Source of the DNA: DGNJ01 sp002388905
GTDB taxonomy: Bacteria; Pseudomonadota; Gammaproteobacteria; Pseudomonadales; Porticoccaceae
DNA length: 64,000 bases
Direction: 5' to 3'
NCBI GenBank assembly: GCA_036843405.1
Contig: DAITSJ010000004.1
Coordinates: forward strand, 124,001 to 188,000
Part shown: in pieces, positions 6,979 through 15,398 of the stretch
How the letters are laid out: each line of letters begins with the position of its first letter
How positions within the stretch are numbered: the first letter of the stretch is position 1
Translations under genes and position numbers: made by a program
The notes under the pieces: model-generated
Told to the model about the DNA's origin: nothing
The model's database searches: none
The model's input: the letters and a program-made list of their open reading frames with translations, nothing else

Positions 6979-9291
6979 ATGATTAATACTAATAAGGGGA
7001 ATGCGCTGCGAAAAACCGCGCTTGCCATGTCACTGGCCGCAATTCCAAGCCTGCCGGTGGCAGCACAGGAGGGGAGTTCCGACGGAAGTGGCAAAAGTTC
7101 CTTCAGGATTGAAGAGGTCCGGGTTACTGCCAGGAAGATCGAGGAGAGCCTCCAGGACACCCCCGTGGCCGTATCGGCGTTCGGCGAGCAGGATATCGAA
7201 CGACTCAACCCCCAGGATCTGCGCGATATCGGGGCTTACGCACCCAACGTCAGTGTCGGCAGTATCCCGGGCTTCAACGCAGCAGCCATAGCCATCCGTG
7301 GCGTATCGACCGGTGATATTCCCTCCAGTTTTGACCCGGCGGTGACGGTTGCTGTTGACGGCTTCTATTACGGCCATGCCCAGACCTCGCTGCTCGACAT
7401 GTTCGACCTCCAGCAGATCGAAATTCTCCGGGGTCCCCAGGGCACACTGTTTGGCAAGAACACTATTGGCGGTGTAGTCAACGTGACCTCCAAGCGGCCC
7501 ACCGGTGAATGGGGTGTCGAGGGCGAAGTCTCCGTTGGCAACTACAGCCATGTCGAGGCAAAAGCTGCAGTCGATATTCCCTTCATCGAAGATGTGCTGG
7601 CCGGACGGTTTGCATTCATGTCGACCCAGAACGACGGGTACTATACCAATACCGTTGATGGCGAGGACATTGGCGGCAAGGACGTGCAAACGTTCCGCGG
7701 CCGGTTCCTGTTTACACCGACCGATAGTTTCGAGGCGTTGTTGAGCTTCGAATGGGAGGAAGACCGGAGCGACACCCCTCCGGTCATCAATACCTCGACT
7801 GCACAGGATCCGAACGGTTATTACGGCTCCGATCTCTTTTACTTCCTGGGTTATCCGGGACGCGGCACTGGTGGTCCTCTCGCGCAGCCCCTGGGAGACC
7901 CCTTCGATACGGGCCTGGTCTCCCGATACGAGCATGTCGACGGGTTCGCGGATTACACAAGTTCGACCGGCCACTTCTTCGATATCGAAGGTGTATACCT
8001 GAATATGAGCTGGGATGTTCTCGGTGGCACCATTACCTCCATCACCGGTAAGCGTTCCGTTGACTCGGATCTCTACAACGATTACCTCGGTGAAAACGTG
8101 CCTGTTTATGCCACCATGCGGTCGGTCTATCGGGACACTTTCAGCCAGGAATTGCGCTTTGCGTCGAATATCTCCAATGTTTTCGACTATCAGGTCGGCG
8201 TCTATTTCCAGAACAATGAACTGGATTATATCAACCACACCAGCCTGGGTTCCGGGCATCCGTTCAGCGGCATCCTCTGGCCGGCGGCAGGCCTGTTGCA
8301 GACCGGTGACGGCGGCCAGGAAACGGACACCTTCGCGGTCTTTGGTGAAGCCAATTACCACCTGACTGAAAAGTGGGGGTTAACGTTGGGTGCAAGGTAT
8401 ACGGAAGAAGAGAAGGATTTCAACCTGAGGCCTATCGGTGTGCCCGAAAGTGGCCGTGTCGTCACGGATAATGACTGGGACAGTGTTACCTACCGACTCG
8501 GTACCGACTACCGGTTGAATGACGAAATTATGCTGTACGCGACTTTCTCCACCGGTTTCAAGTCGGGCGGCTTCAATGAACAGGCGACCTCTCCGGCGAC
8601 TGCCGCGCTCTCCTTCGACGAGGAAGAAGCGGATGCATTCGAGGTTGGCATGAAATCCGACCTTTTCGATGGCCGCCTTCGCCTCAATGTCGCCGCTTTC
8701 TACACCGAATATGAAGGACTCCAGCTCGATTCCGTGGTCCCTGTCGAAGGTTCCGCGATTGGCCAGGAATCCACCATTACCAACGCCGGTTCGTCGACGG
8801 TGCAGGGTGTCGAGATTGAAGCCACCGCGCGCGTGACAGAGTACCTCACCCTGCAGGGGACCCTGGGTTACCTGGATGCCGAGTACGATGAGTTCGACTG
8901 TGACCTCGACCGGAATCCCGCAAACGGGAACGAGGATTGCACCGTGCTCGACGTGAAGCGGACCCCCGAGGTGACAGCATCCGGCGGTATCACATTCGAC
9001 CAGCCCGTTGCCGATCTGGGGAGTCTTTCCTATAACCTCAACTTCACGTATACCGACTCCTATTACAACGACGTTTTCAACTCCGTGGGCAGCGAGCATG
9101 AAGACGTATTCCTGTTGAATGGATCGATCACCCTGTACGAGGCCGGCGAACGTTACCGGATCGGTATTTTCGGACGCAACCTGACGGATGAAGAGTACCA
9201 GACCTCGGGTCTGGGCGTCGCCAACCTGTGGTCGTTCTCGACCTATGGCGCGCCCCGCACTTATGGTCTCGAGCTCGGGTTCAATTTCTAA
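6979..9291 (+). CDS. TonB-dependent outer-membrane receptor
   Basis: 770 residues. N-terminal signal peptide (basic start, hydrophobic stretch, cleavage near AAQEG at about residue 30), TonB-box-like EEVRVTA, then the plug domain with AIRGV, the QQIEILRGPQGTLFGKN signature and GGVVNVTSKRP, and a long beta-barrel ending in the aromatic terminus LELGFNF. Ribosome site GAGGAG precedes the ATG. Receptors of this group in degraders import bulky hydrophobic organics as well as siderophores; position after the catabolic operon and before a periplasmic dehydrogenase suggests substrate uptake. The upstream gap carries two motif A operators and one motif B site, so it is likely substrate-regulated. Confidence 0.95.
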   Translation: MINTNKGNALRKTALAMSLAAIPSLPVAAQEGSSDGSGKSSFRIEEVRVTARKIEESLQDTPVAVSAFGEQDIERLNPQDLRDIGAYAPNVSVGSIPGFNAAAIAIRGVSTGDIPSSFDPAVTVAVDGFYYGHAQTSLLDMFDLQQIEILRGPQGTLFGKNTIGGVVNVTSKRPTGEWGVEGEVSVGNYSHVEAKAAVDIPFIEDVLAGRFAFMSTQNDGYYTNTVDGEDIGGKDVQTFRGRFLFTPTDSFEALLSFEWEEDRSDTPPVINTSTAQDPNGYYGSDLFYFLGYPGRGTGGPLAQPLGDPFDTGLVSRYEHVDGFADYTSSTGHFFDIEGVYLNMSWDVLGGTITSITGKRSVDSDLYNDYLGENVPVYATMRSVYRDTFSQELRFASNISNVFDYQVGVYFQNNELDYINHTSLGSGHPFSGILWPAAGLLQTGDGGQETDTFAVFGEANYHLTEKWGLTLGARYTEEEKDFNLRPIGVPESGRVVTDNDWDSVTYRLGTDYRLNDEIMLYATFSTGFKSGGFNEQATSPATAALSFDEEEADAFEVGMKSDLFDGRLRLNVAAFYTEYEGLQLDSVVPVEGSAIGQESTITNAGSSTVQGVEIEATARVTEYLTLQGTLGYLDAEYDEFDCDLDRNPANGNEDCTVLDVKRTPEVTASGGITFDQPVADLGSLSYNLNFTYTDSYYNDVFNSVGSEHEDVFLLNGSITLYEAGERYRIGIFGRNLTDEEYQTSGLGVANLWSFSTYGAPRTYGLELGFNF

Positions 9292-9303
9292 CGAGGATAA
9301 ACA

Positions 9304-9327
9304 GGGGGTGGCAATAGTCGCCCCCTT
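9304..9327 (+). terminator. Weak hairpin after the TonB receptor
   Basis: GGGGGTG pairs with CGCCCCC (9304-9310/9319-9325, one G-U pair) with an 8-base loop and only two T residues after it. It starts 12 bp after the receptor stop; probably an attenuating rather than full terminator, because a GST-like gene follows in the same direction. Confidence 0.4.
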
Positions 9328-9447
9328 GTCAGTGCCAGATCCGCCATCGTTCACGCCGTATCGAGAAACACCGGCCATAGAAGCAGAGCGGCCTGCCTTT
9401 TGAAGGGCGGTGCAAGCGAGGTTTACCGGCATTGAATTGGAGAAAAA

Positions 9448-10371
9448 ATGGCTGTGACTGAAGTCATCCTTCACCATTTTTACGCTTCTCCCTTTGCTGA
9501 AAAAGTGAGACTGGCACTGGGGATCAAGGGGTTGACCTGGCGTTCGGTGGAAATTCCCATGGTCATGCCCAAGCCGGACCTGACAGCCTTGACTGGTGGC
9601 TACCGCAAGACACCGGTTATGCAGATCGGTGCCGATATTTATTGCGATACCCAGCGGATCGCCCTGGAACTCGAACGGCGGTTTCCGCAACCCACCCTGT
9701 TTCCGAATGGCAGCCAGGGTTTGTGTCTGGCACTTTCGTGCTGGAGCGACCAGGCGTTTTTCCGGCCGGGCGCCGCACTTTCCATGGGCACCAACAGGGA
9801 GCTGCCGGAGCAAGTCCTTTCCGATCGCCGCGAGTTCTTCACTTTCCTCGATTTCGAAAAGCTGGAAGCGGACCTGCCACATTTTTACGGCCAGTTCTCG
9901 GCGCATCTTTCCCTGGTCGACTCGATGCTGGCTGACGGGCGATTGTTTATTCTGGGGCATGAGTGCGCCTGGGCAGATATTCTTGCCTACTTCCCGGTAT
10001 GGATGGCGCGAGGCAACATCTCGGCAGCGGGCGAATTAATTAATAGACACAAAGCTCTGGTCGAGTGGGAAAAGCGGGTAAACACTATCGGGCACGGTAG
10101 CCCTTCGGAGTTCGACGCCAGCTCCGCCCTGGAAGTGGCCAGGGAAAGTGAGTCCGTTGCCACGCCTTTTATCGAACAAGGGGCATTCCCGGTGTTGGCT
10201 GCAGGTACGAAGGTGACGGTGACACCGGATGATTATGGCAGCATACCGGTGGAAGGGGCGCTGGAGGTTATGACGGGGCAGGAGGTTGCCATCAGGCGTG
10301 AGGATGACCGGGCTGGCGAAGTAGTGGTGCACTTCCCGAGGGTGGGATACAGAGTGGAGATACAGGAATGA
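9448..10371 (+). CDS. Glutathione S-transferase-like protein
   Basis: 307 residues. The N-terminal thioredoxin-like GST domain has the active-site region FYASPFAEKVRLAL (Tyr12, Ser14) and the cis-proline motif TPVMQIG (Thr55-Pro56), followed by an all-helical C-domain. About 80 extra residues at the C terminus, rich in beta-type sequence (VLAAGTKVTVTPDDYG), are unusual for a plain GST. Its stop overlaps the start of the PQQ dehydrogenase gene, so the two are translationally coupled. Possible roles are thiol transfer, isomerisation or ether cleavage in the pathway; no substrate is evident. Ribosome site TTGGAGAA before the ATG. Confidence 0.85.
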   Translation: MAVTEVILHHFYASPFAEKVRLALGIKGLTWRSVEIPMVMPKPDLTALTGGYRKTPVMQIGADIYCDTQRIALELERRFPQPTLFPNGSQGLCLALSCWSDQAFFRPGAALSMGTNRELPEQVLSDRREFFTFLDFEKLEADLPHFYGQFSAHLSLVDSMLADGRLFILGHECAWADILAYFPVWMARGNISAAGELINRHKALVEWEKRVNTIGHGSPSEFDASSALEVARESESVATPFIEQGAFPVLAAGTKVTVTPDDYGSIPVEGALEVMTGQEVAIRREDDRAGEVVVHFPRVGYRVEIQE

Positions 10372-12260
10372 AGTTCAGGTTGCTCCCGGCTTTTATGGTC
10401 TTGTTTGCCGTGCCGGTCCTGGCGGCAACGGAAAATAACGAGCAGGCCCTGTACGCAAAGGAGGAAAGCCCGGAAAATCCCGGTGAAGTCCTGTATATGA
10501 CTCACTGTGCATTCTGTCACGACGGTGGGGTTGCCAAGGCGCCCGAGCGTACTATGCTGGGTTTGATGGCGCCCGCAACCATTCTCCGTGCAATGCAGAC
10601 GGGGGTGATGAAGGAGCAGGCCAGCGCATTGTCGGATGCCGAAAAACGCCTGCTGGCTGAGCACCTTTCGGGCCAGACCCTGGCCAGTGCCGAGCATTCG
10701 GGAAAGGCGCCAATGTGCAGCAGCGAGGTCGCCGAATTCGATTTTTCCGCGCCTCCGGAAAGTGCGGGCTGGGGCGTAAACAAGAAAAATCACCGGTTCT
10801 TCGACAGCACCATCACGAGTATCAGCGCCGACAATATTGACCGGCTCAGGCTTAAATGGGCATTCGCTTTTCCCGGCGCGGTCCGGGCACGCTCCCAGCC
10901 GGCAACGGCGGGCGGGGCTATTTTCGTGGGCAGCCAGGACGGTACCGTCTATTCGCTGGACCAGGAAACGGGCTGCATTCGCTGGCGATTTTCCGCTTCC
11001 GCCGAGGTAAGGACGGCCATAGTCATAGAGGACTGGAAGGCCGGCGATGTCGCCGAGCCCCTGGTTTATTTCGGCGATCTGGTAGGGAATATCTATGCCG
11101 TCGACGCCGTGACGGGTGCGCTCGCGTGGCGGGACCGCCCGGACAACCATCCCAGTCTCACACTGACGGCGGCGCCGGCGCTCCATAAGGGCAGGCTTTA
11201 CATTCCGTTATCTTCGCTGGAAGTGACAGCCGCGGCAGATCCCGAATATCCCTGCTGTACCTTCCAGGGTGGGGTTGCCATCTACGATGCCAGAACAGGC
11301 GAAAAGATCGAACTGATACGCTCCATTAAAGAAGAGCCACGTGTGGTCGGCAAGAATGCCGTAGGCACCAGGCAGCTGGCGCCCTCCGGCAGTCCAATCT
11401 GGAATACACCGTCGGTTGATGTCAAACGAGCGCTTATCTACGTGGGGACCGGTGAAAATTACTCTTCGCCGTCTAACGAGACCAGTGATGCCGTCCTCGC
11501 TCTGAGCATGGAGGATTACGGCATTGCCTGGAGCCAGCAAACGACGCAGGGTGATGCCTGGAATATCGGTTGTGAAACCCCTTCCCGCATCAACTGTCCG
11601 CAGGAGGATGGTCCCGACTACGACTTTGGTGCCGCCACCATTCTGGTTACCACGGAGGACGGCAGGGACATGATTCTTGCCGGCCAGAAGTCAGGCGATG
11701 TGTTTGCGCTGGACCCCGACAATGGGGGTGAGATTATCTGGCAGAACAAGCTTGGCCGTGGCGGCATTCAGGGGGGCGTACATTTCGGCATGGCGGTGGA
11801 CGGCGATATCCTCTATGTCCCCATGTCGGATTTTTACGGCGGCGACCGCTGGCCGGGTGAACCCTTCCCGGGTATGTACGCGGTCGATATCAACACCGGC
11901 GACGTGCTCTGGTACAACAGGTGGGAGGACCGGTGCGAAGGGCGCCACCAATACTGCCAGCCCGGTATTTCCGCCGCTGTATCCGCCATCGACGGCGCCG
12001 TTGTTGCCGGCGGTATGGATGGCTTTCTCCGAGCCTACGATAAGACGAGCGGTGAGGTCATCTGGGAGTATGACAGCATTCGCTCCTACGACACCCCGGG
12101 TGGTGGCACCGCCCGTGGCGGCTCCTTCGGCGGCGGTTCGGGACCGGTATTCAAGGACGACATGATGTATGTCAATTCCGGTTATGGCATCTATTTTCAT
12201 ATACCAGGCAACGTGTTATTGGCTTTCGAGATTGACGATTCCGAAAGCCGGGCCCCGTAG
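10368..12260 (+). CDS. PQQ-dependent alcohol dehydrogenase with N-terminal cytochrome c (PVA dehydrogenase-like)
   Basis: 630 residues, exported: signal peptide to about Ala20. A haem c site Cys47-x-x-Cys50-His51 is in an N-terminal cytochrome domain. From about residue 130 there are beta-propeller repeats (IFVGSQDGTVYSLDQETG, VDAVTGALAW, AVDINTGDVLWYN, GFLRAYDKTSGEVIWEY). Vicinal cysteines Cys296-Cys297 (PCCTF) match the disulfide that sits over PQQ in quinoprotein dehydrogenases. The cytochrome-first order and CCTF context resemble polyvinyl-alcohol dehydrogenase, which oxidises secondary alcohols in the periplasm. A ketone product would be a fitting input for the Baeyer-Villiger enzyme encoded next. 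Confidence 0.9.
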   Translation: MKFRLLPAFMVLFAVPVLAATENNEQALYAKEESPENPGEVLYMTHCAFCHDGGVAKAPERTMLGLMAPATILRAMQTGVMKEQASALSDAEKRLLAEHLSGQTLASAEHSGKAPMCSSEVAEFDFSAPPESAGWGVNKKNHRFFDSTITSISADNIDRLRLKWAFAFPGAVRARSQPATAGGAIFVGSQDGTVYSLDQETGCIRWRFSASAEVRTAIVIEDWKAGDVAEPLVYFGDLVGNIYAVDAVTGALAWRDRPDNHPSLTLTAAPALHKGRLYIPLSSLEVTAAADPEYPCCTFQGGVAIYDARTGEKIELIRSIKEEPRVVGKNAVGTRQLAPSGSPIWNTPSVDVKRALIYVGTGENYSSPSNETSDAVLALSMEDYGIAWSQQTTQGDAWNIGCETPSRINCPQEDGPDYDFGAATILVTTEDGRDMILAGQKSGDVFALDPDNGGEIIWQNKLGRGGIQGGVHFGMAVDGDILYVPMSDFYGGDRWPGEPFPGMYAVDINTGDVLWYNRWEDRCEGRHQYCQPGISAAVSAIDGAVVAGGMDGFLRAYDKTSGEVIWEYDSIRSYDTPGGGTARGGSFGGGSGPVFKDDMMYVNSGYGIYFHIPGNVLLAFEIDDSESRAP

Positions 12261-12320
12261 GTTCACGGGCGGACGGCTTCCCTGTCCGGTGGGACGGGAG
12301 AGTTGAGCGGGTCTCGGATT

Positions 12321-12351
12321 TATACTTGCTTGTGTGCAGCAAGCAAGTATA
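12321..12351. promoter_or_regulatory. Perfect 12-bp-arm palindrome, motif A copy 3
   Basis: TATACTTGCTTG (12321-12332), a 7-base spacer, and CAAGCAAGTATA (12340-12351) form a perfect inverted repeat containing the core CTTGCTTG-N5-AGCAAG at 12325-12343. It sits about 215 bp before the Baeyer-Villiger monooxygenase start and has no T-run, so it is an operator rather than a terminator. It is the best-preserved of the three motif A copies. In the rest of the 12261-12565 gap I see no gene. Confidence 0.7.
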
Positions 12352-12565
12352 ATTGTCGATACCTTCAGGGCAGCCGGGATCGCCCTGTATAGAGTACTGG
12401 CCATCAGTCTTGTGGAAAGCAGGTCTGACTGACTGAAGGTCAAACAGAGAAAACCACAAGGTGGGGTATTAACAGACATTGCAAAGGCGGCCGGATCCCT
12501 GGGAGTCCAGGGCTGGGAAGATCAGTATCAAGCACCGCCGTTCCAATTAAACGAGGTTTTAAACT

Positions 12566-14191
12566 ATGACAAGCCAGCAAACTGACTACGATGCCATTGC
12601 GATTGGCGCCGGCTTCGCCGGTCTGGCCCTGATTCATTACCTTCGGGAGGCAGGGCTTTCAATTCGGGTATTGGACAAGGCTTCCGATATCGGCGGCACC
12701 TGGACCTGGAATCGCTATCCGGGTGCGATGACCGACAGTGAGAGCTACTATTACTGCCTGACCTTCTCCAGGGAACTACTGCAGGAATGGTCCTGGAGCC
12801 GTCGCTATCCTGATTGGAAAGAGGTCTTGGAATACTTCCACTTCGTGGCCGACAAGTGCGATATGTGGCCGCATATCCAGCTCAATACAGAAGTTGTCAG
12901 CGCCGACTACCAGAATGACAGTGGTCATTGGAAGGTGACGACAAAGGACGGCGACAGCTACACCTGCAAGTATTTTATCAGCGGTATGGGCATGATCTCG
13001 GAACCGGAGATTCCGGAGATAAAGGGCATGGACAATTTCAAAGGGCCACTTTTCCACTCCTCGCGCTGGCCCGAAGACCTGGACTATGAGGGCAAGCGTG
13101 TCGGCCTCATCGGTGCCGGCGCGACGACAGTACAAATGGTTCCGGTCATGTCGAAGACGGCCGAGAGCGTGACGGTCTTCCATCGCACACCTAACTATAT
13201 CCTGCCCGCCATGCAAAAACCCATGACACCGGAGTGGGAAAAGGAAATCAAGGAACACTACGATGAAATCGTCGACAAGTGCCGAAATCATCCCTTTGGT
13301 ATGGCCTTTGACACTGCTGAAGGCCGCAAGGCGGTGCTGACCCCGCCGGAGGAGCGGGAGCGGATCTTTGAGGAGCATTGGAAGGGCAGCTTCCGCTGGG
13401 TGTTCGAAACCTTCGAAGACCTGCTGTCTGACTTTGAAGCCAACCGGATGGCGGCGGAATATATTATCAAGAAGATGAAGGAGCGTATCGACGACCCGGA
13501 ACTTGCAGAGCTGGTCACTCCCACGCCGGACGAACAGCCGCTGTTCTCCAAGCGTCCGCCCCTGGACCATGGCTATCTTGAATCCCTGAGCAACGACAAC
13601 GTGCACGTGGTGGACATCAAGGACCGCGAGCCCATCGTCGAAATCACCGAAACGGGCGTGCGCACCAGGCAGAATCATTACGAGTTCGACATCATCGTGC
13701 TCTGCACGGGTTTCAAGGCCTACACGGGCGCCCTGGAAGCATTCCCGATCCGCGGTGCAAGCGGCCAGACGCTGGCAGAGAAGTGGAAAGAGCAGTCCAG
13801 CTCTATTATGGGTGTCTGCGTGGCGGACTTCCCCAATATGTTTATCGTCACCGGGCCCCAGGCGCCCTTCGCAAACCTTCCCACCTCCATTGAACAGAAC
13901 GTGATCTGGATTACCGACTGCATCAAGAAGATCGAGCGTGAAGGTTATGACATCGTCAATCCGCGCAAGGATGCCGAGGAGGACTGGACCCGGCAGACTG
14001 CGGAAATTCACGCGCTGACGCCCATGGCCGCGGGCGACAAGCTTCACTCCTGGATGATGGGTGCCAACCGCGAAGACAAACCGCCGCGCGTACTGGTTTA
14101 CTTCGGCGGGGCAAACGTCTACTACGACATAATGGACGAGTCGGCGAACCAGGGCTATCCGGAGCTGGAGTTCGAGAAACTCGCAACCTGA
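12566..14191 (+). CDS. Baeyer-Villiger flavin monooxygenase
   Basis: 541 residues. FAD-binding GAGFAG is at 14-19, the group fingerprint F-x-G-x-x-x-H-x-x-x-W-P is fully matched at 158-169 (FKGPLFHSSRWP), the NADPH-binding GAGATT follows, and CTGF occurs late in the chain. The length is typical of cyclohexanone/steroid-type BVMOs. It inserts one oxygen next to a ketone to give an ester or lactone, using NADPH and O2. Ribosome site CGAGG before the ATG. It is transcribed alone between a motif A operator upstream and a strong terminator downstream. Likely handles a ketone formed by the upstream dehydrogenases; the substrate is inferred, not shown. Confidence 0.94.
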   Translation: MTSQQTDYDAIAIGAGFAGLALIHYLREAGLSIRVLDKASDIGGTWTWNRYPGAMTDSESYYYCLTFSRELLQEWSWSRRYPDWKEVLEYFHFVADKCDMWPHIQLNTEVVSADYQNDSGHWKVTTKDGDSYTCKYFISGMGMISEPEIPEIKGMDNFKGPLFHSSRWPEDLDYEGKRVGLIGAGATTVQMVPVMSKTAESVTVFHRTPNYILPAMQKPMTPEWEKEIKEHYDEIVDKCRNHPFGMAFDTAEGRKAVLTPPEERERIFEEHWKGSFRWVFETFEDLLSDFEANRMAAEYIIKKMKERIDDPELAELVTPTPDEQPLFSKRPPLDHGYLESLSNDNVHVVDIKDREPIVEITETGVRTRQNHYEFDIIVLCTGFKAYTGALEAFPIRGASGQTLAEKWKEQSSSIMGVCVADFPNMFIVTGPQAPFANLPTSIEQNVIWITDCIKKIEREGYDIVNPRKDAEEDWTRQTAEIHALTPMAAGDKLHSWMMGANREDKPPRVLVYFGGANVYYDIMDESANQGYPELEFEKLAT

Positions 14192-14249
14192 AGCTCATAT
14201 CGGAACCGGAGGCAAAGCCATGTCCCTGGTCCGGATCGATAGACAATTG

Positions 14250-14280
14250 GAGCCCCTGTGTCAGGCGGGGGCTCTTCTTT
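14250..14280 (+). terminator. Rho-independent terminator after the BVMO gene
   Basis: GAGCCCC/GGGGCTC perfect 7-bp stem (14250-14256/14268-14274) followed by TTCTTTTC, 58 bp after the BVMO stop. The stretch from here to 14504 has no recognisable gene. Confidence 0.8.
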
Positions 14281-14504
14281 TCAATTTAGCGGTATCTACC
14301 GGGAACAAAAAAAGACCTCCTTAAACCCATGGGCCTCACGCCGGGGTAATTTTCGGGGCGCGCCGTGGAATCGAGGCGTTAGTGGATAAGCGGATAATAA
14401 AATCCGATGACGGCGGTTCCTCTGGCCTGATTGCCGCCCGGAAAAAGTTCCCTAAAGACTGGCGCCATGATTCACGGAACCCCGGGCAAGGGTCCCTTTA
14501 GTGG

Positions 14505-15077
14505 TTAAGCCTGATCGGCGGTTTCGGCCGGTTCAGGCATCCAGGTGCAGGCACCATCCAGTCCCAGGACATGGGCAGCCCGGCCGAGTCCGATCCAGGA
14601 CGCCACCGCATAGGTGAGATCCACGATTTCATTGTCGGTAAAAGCGCTCCTGGCACGAGACCAGAAATCTTCGTTTTGGGCCAGCCCCTGGGGATCCAGC
14701 CCCATACCCTCTGCGAACTCAATAGCCAGGCGTTCTCTTTCCGAGAAACCATCATAGGTGCGCCAGTTTGAAACCTGATGGTAAAACTCATCGCCGGGTG
14801 CGGGCCCTCGATCAGCTACCGTGTCCCAAGCATCACCACCGACCGCATTCAGGTACCCGGGCAGATCGCGTGTTGCCCGAAAATTCTGGCAAAGGCGACA
14901 GCCATTGATCTCGGCGGTCCTCATTCTTGCCGCTTCGCATTCCCTGGTGGTCAGCGTTGAATGCTGATAGACAGCGGTGGAAAATCCGATGCCTGCGTTG
15001 ACGATTTCGGGGGCATAATGTTCGGAAAGGTGTCCGAGAGGATCGGCACGTTGTTCATCGGGTAATTCGATACGCAT
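14505..15077 (-). CDS. Carboxymuconolactone decarboxylase/AhpD-like protein
   Basis: 190 residues of the CMD family: RECEAARMRTAEINGCRLC (residues 46 onward) contains the Cys60-x-x-Cys63 pair. The histidine that follows three residues later in AhpD peroxidases is Arg67 here, so classical AhpD alkylhydroperoxidase activity is uncertain. A second CMD-like helical repeat follows (ERLAIEFAEGM, DNEIVDLTYAVASWIGLGRAAHVLGL). The gene is divergent from the acyl-CoA dehydrogenase, with a palindrome between them. Could be a thiol-based antioxidant or a lactone-handling enzyme; the neighbouring BVMO produces lactones or esters. Confidence 0.85.
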   Translation of the reverse strand: MRIELPDEQRADPLGHLSEHYAPEIVNAGIGFSTAVYQHSTLTTRECEAARMRTAEINGCRLCQNFRATRDLPGYLNAVGGDAWDTVADRGPAPGDEFYHQVSNWRTYDGFSERERLAIEFAEGMGLDPQGLAQNEDFWSRARSAFTDNEIVDLTYAVASWIGLGRAAHVLGLDGACTWMPEPAETADQA

Positions 15078-15195
15078 ATTGCGCCTCCGGATGTTTAGCC
15101 AAGGATTATGGTCCGCAAAAAGTCCGATGTTTTTGGTTAGCTTATCAAGCGGATATTTGCTGCCGTTGTTATAGCAGAATAATCATAGATCATAC

Positions 15196-15210
15196 TTGAA
15201 CAATGTTCAA
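15196..15210. promoter_or_regulatory. Perfect palindromic operator, motif B copy 2
   Basis: TTGAACA-A-TGTTCAA, a 15-bp perfect inverted repeat in the divergent gap between the CMD gene (start 15077) and the acyl-CoA dehydrogenase (start 15399). The AAC-N3-GTT core resembles operators of TetR-type regulators of acyl-CoA catabolism, but that is analogy. A related site lies at 6700. Confidence 0.6.
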
Positions 15211-15398
15211 ATAATGGTTAGCCTGATTGCTGCTAACAGGTTCTGGTGTCTGGTTATTTGAGCTTCCGGCGTTCACCGCCATCAATTTTCCGGATGGCCC
15301 CTTTCTGCCGGCGCCATGCCTTCCCGAATTCTTTTGCCAAACCGGATTTTTTTGCAAAAAAGCCCCCGGGCATTAATGATCAAGGAGTCAGTAGCAGT

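Noticed and set aside
14281..14504. Possible terminator for the CMD gene (GGAACCCCGGG/GGGTCC)
   Set aside because: The stem is bulged and lacks a T-run on the minus strand.
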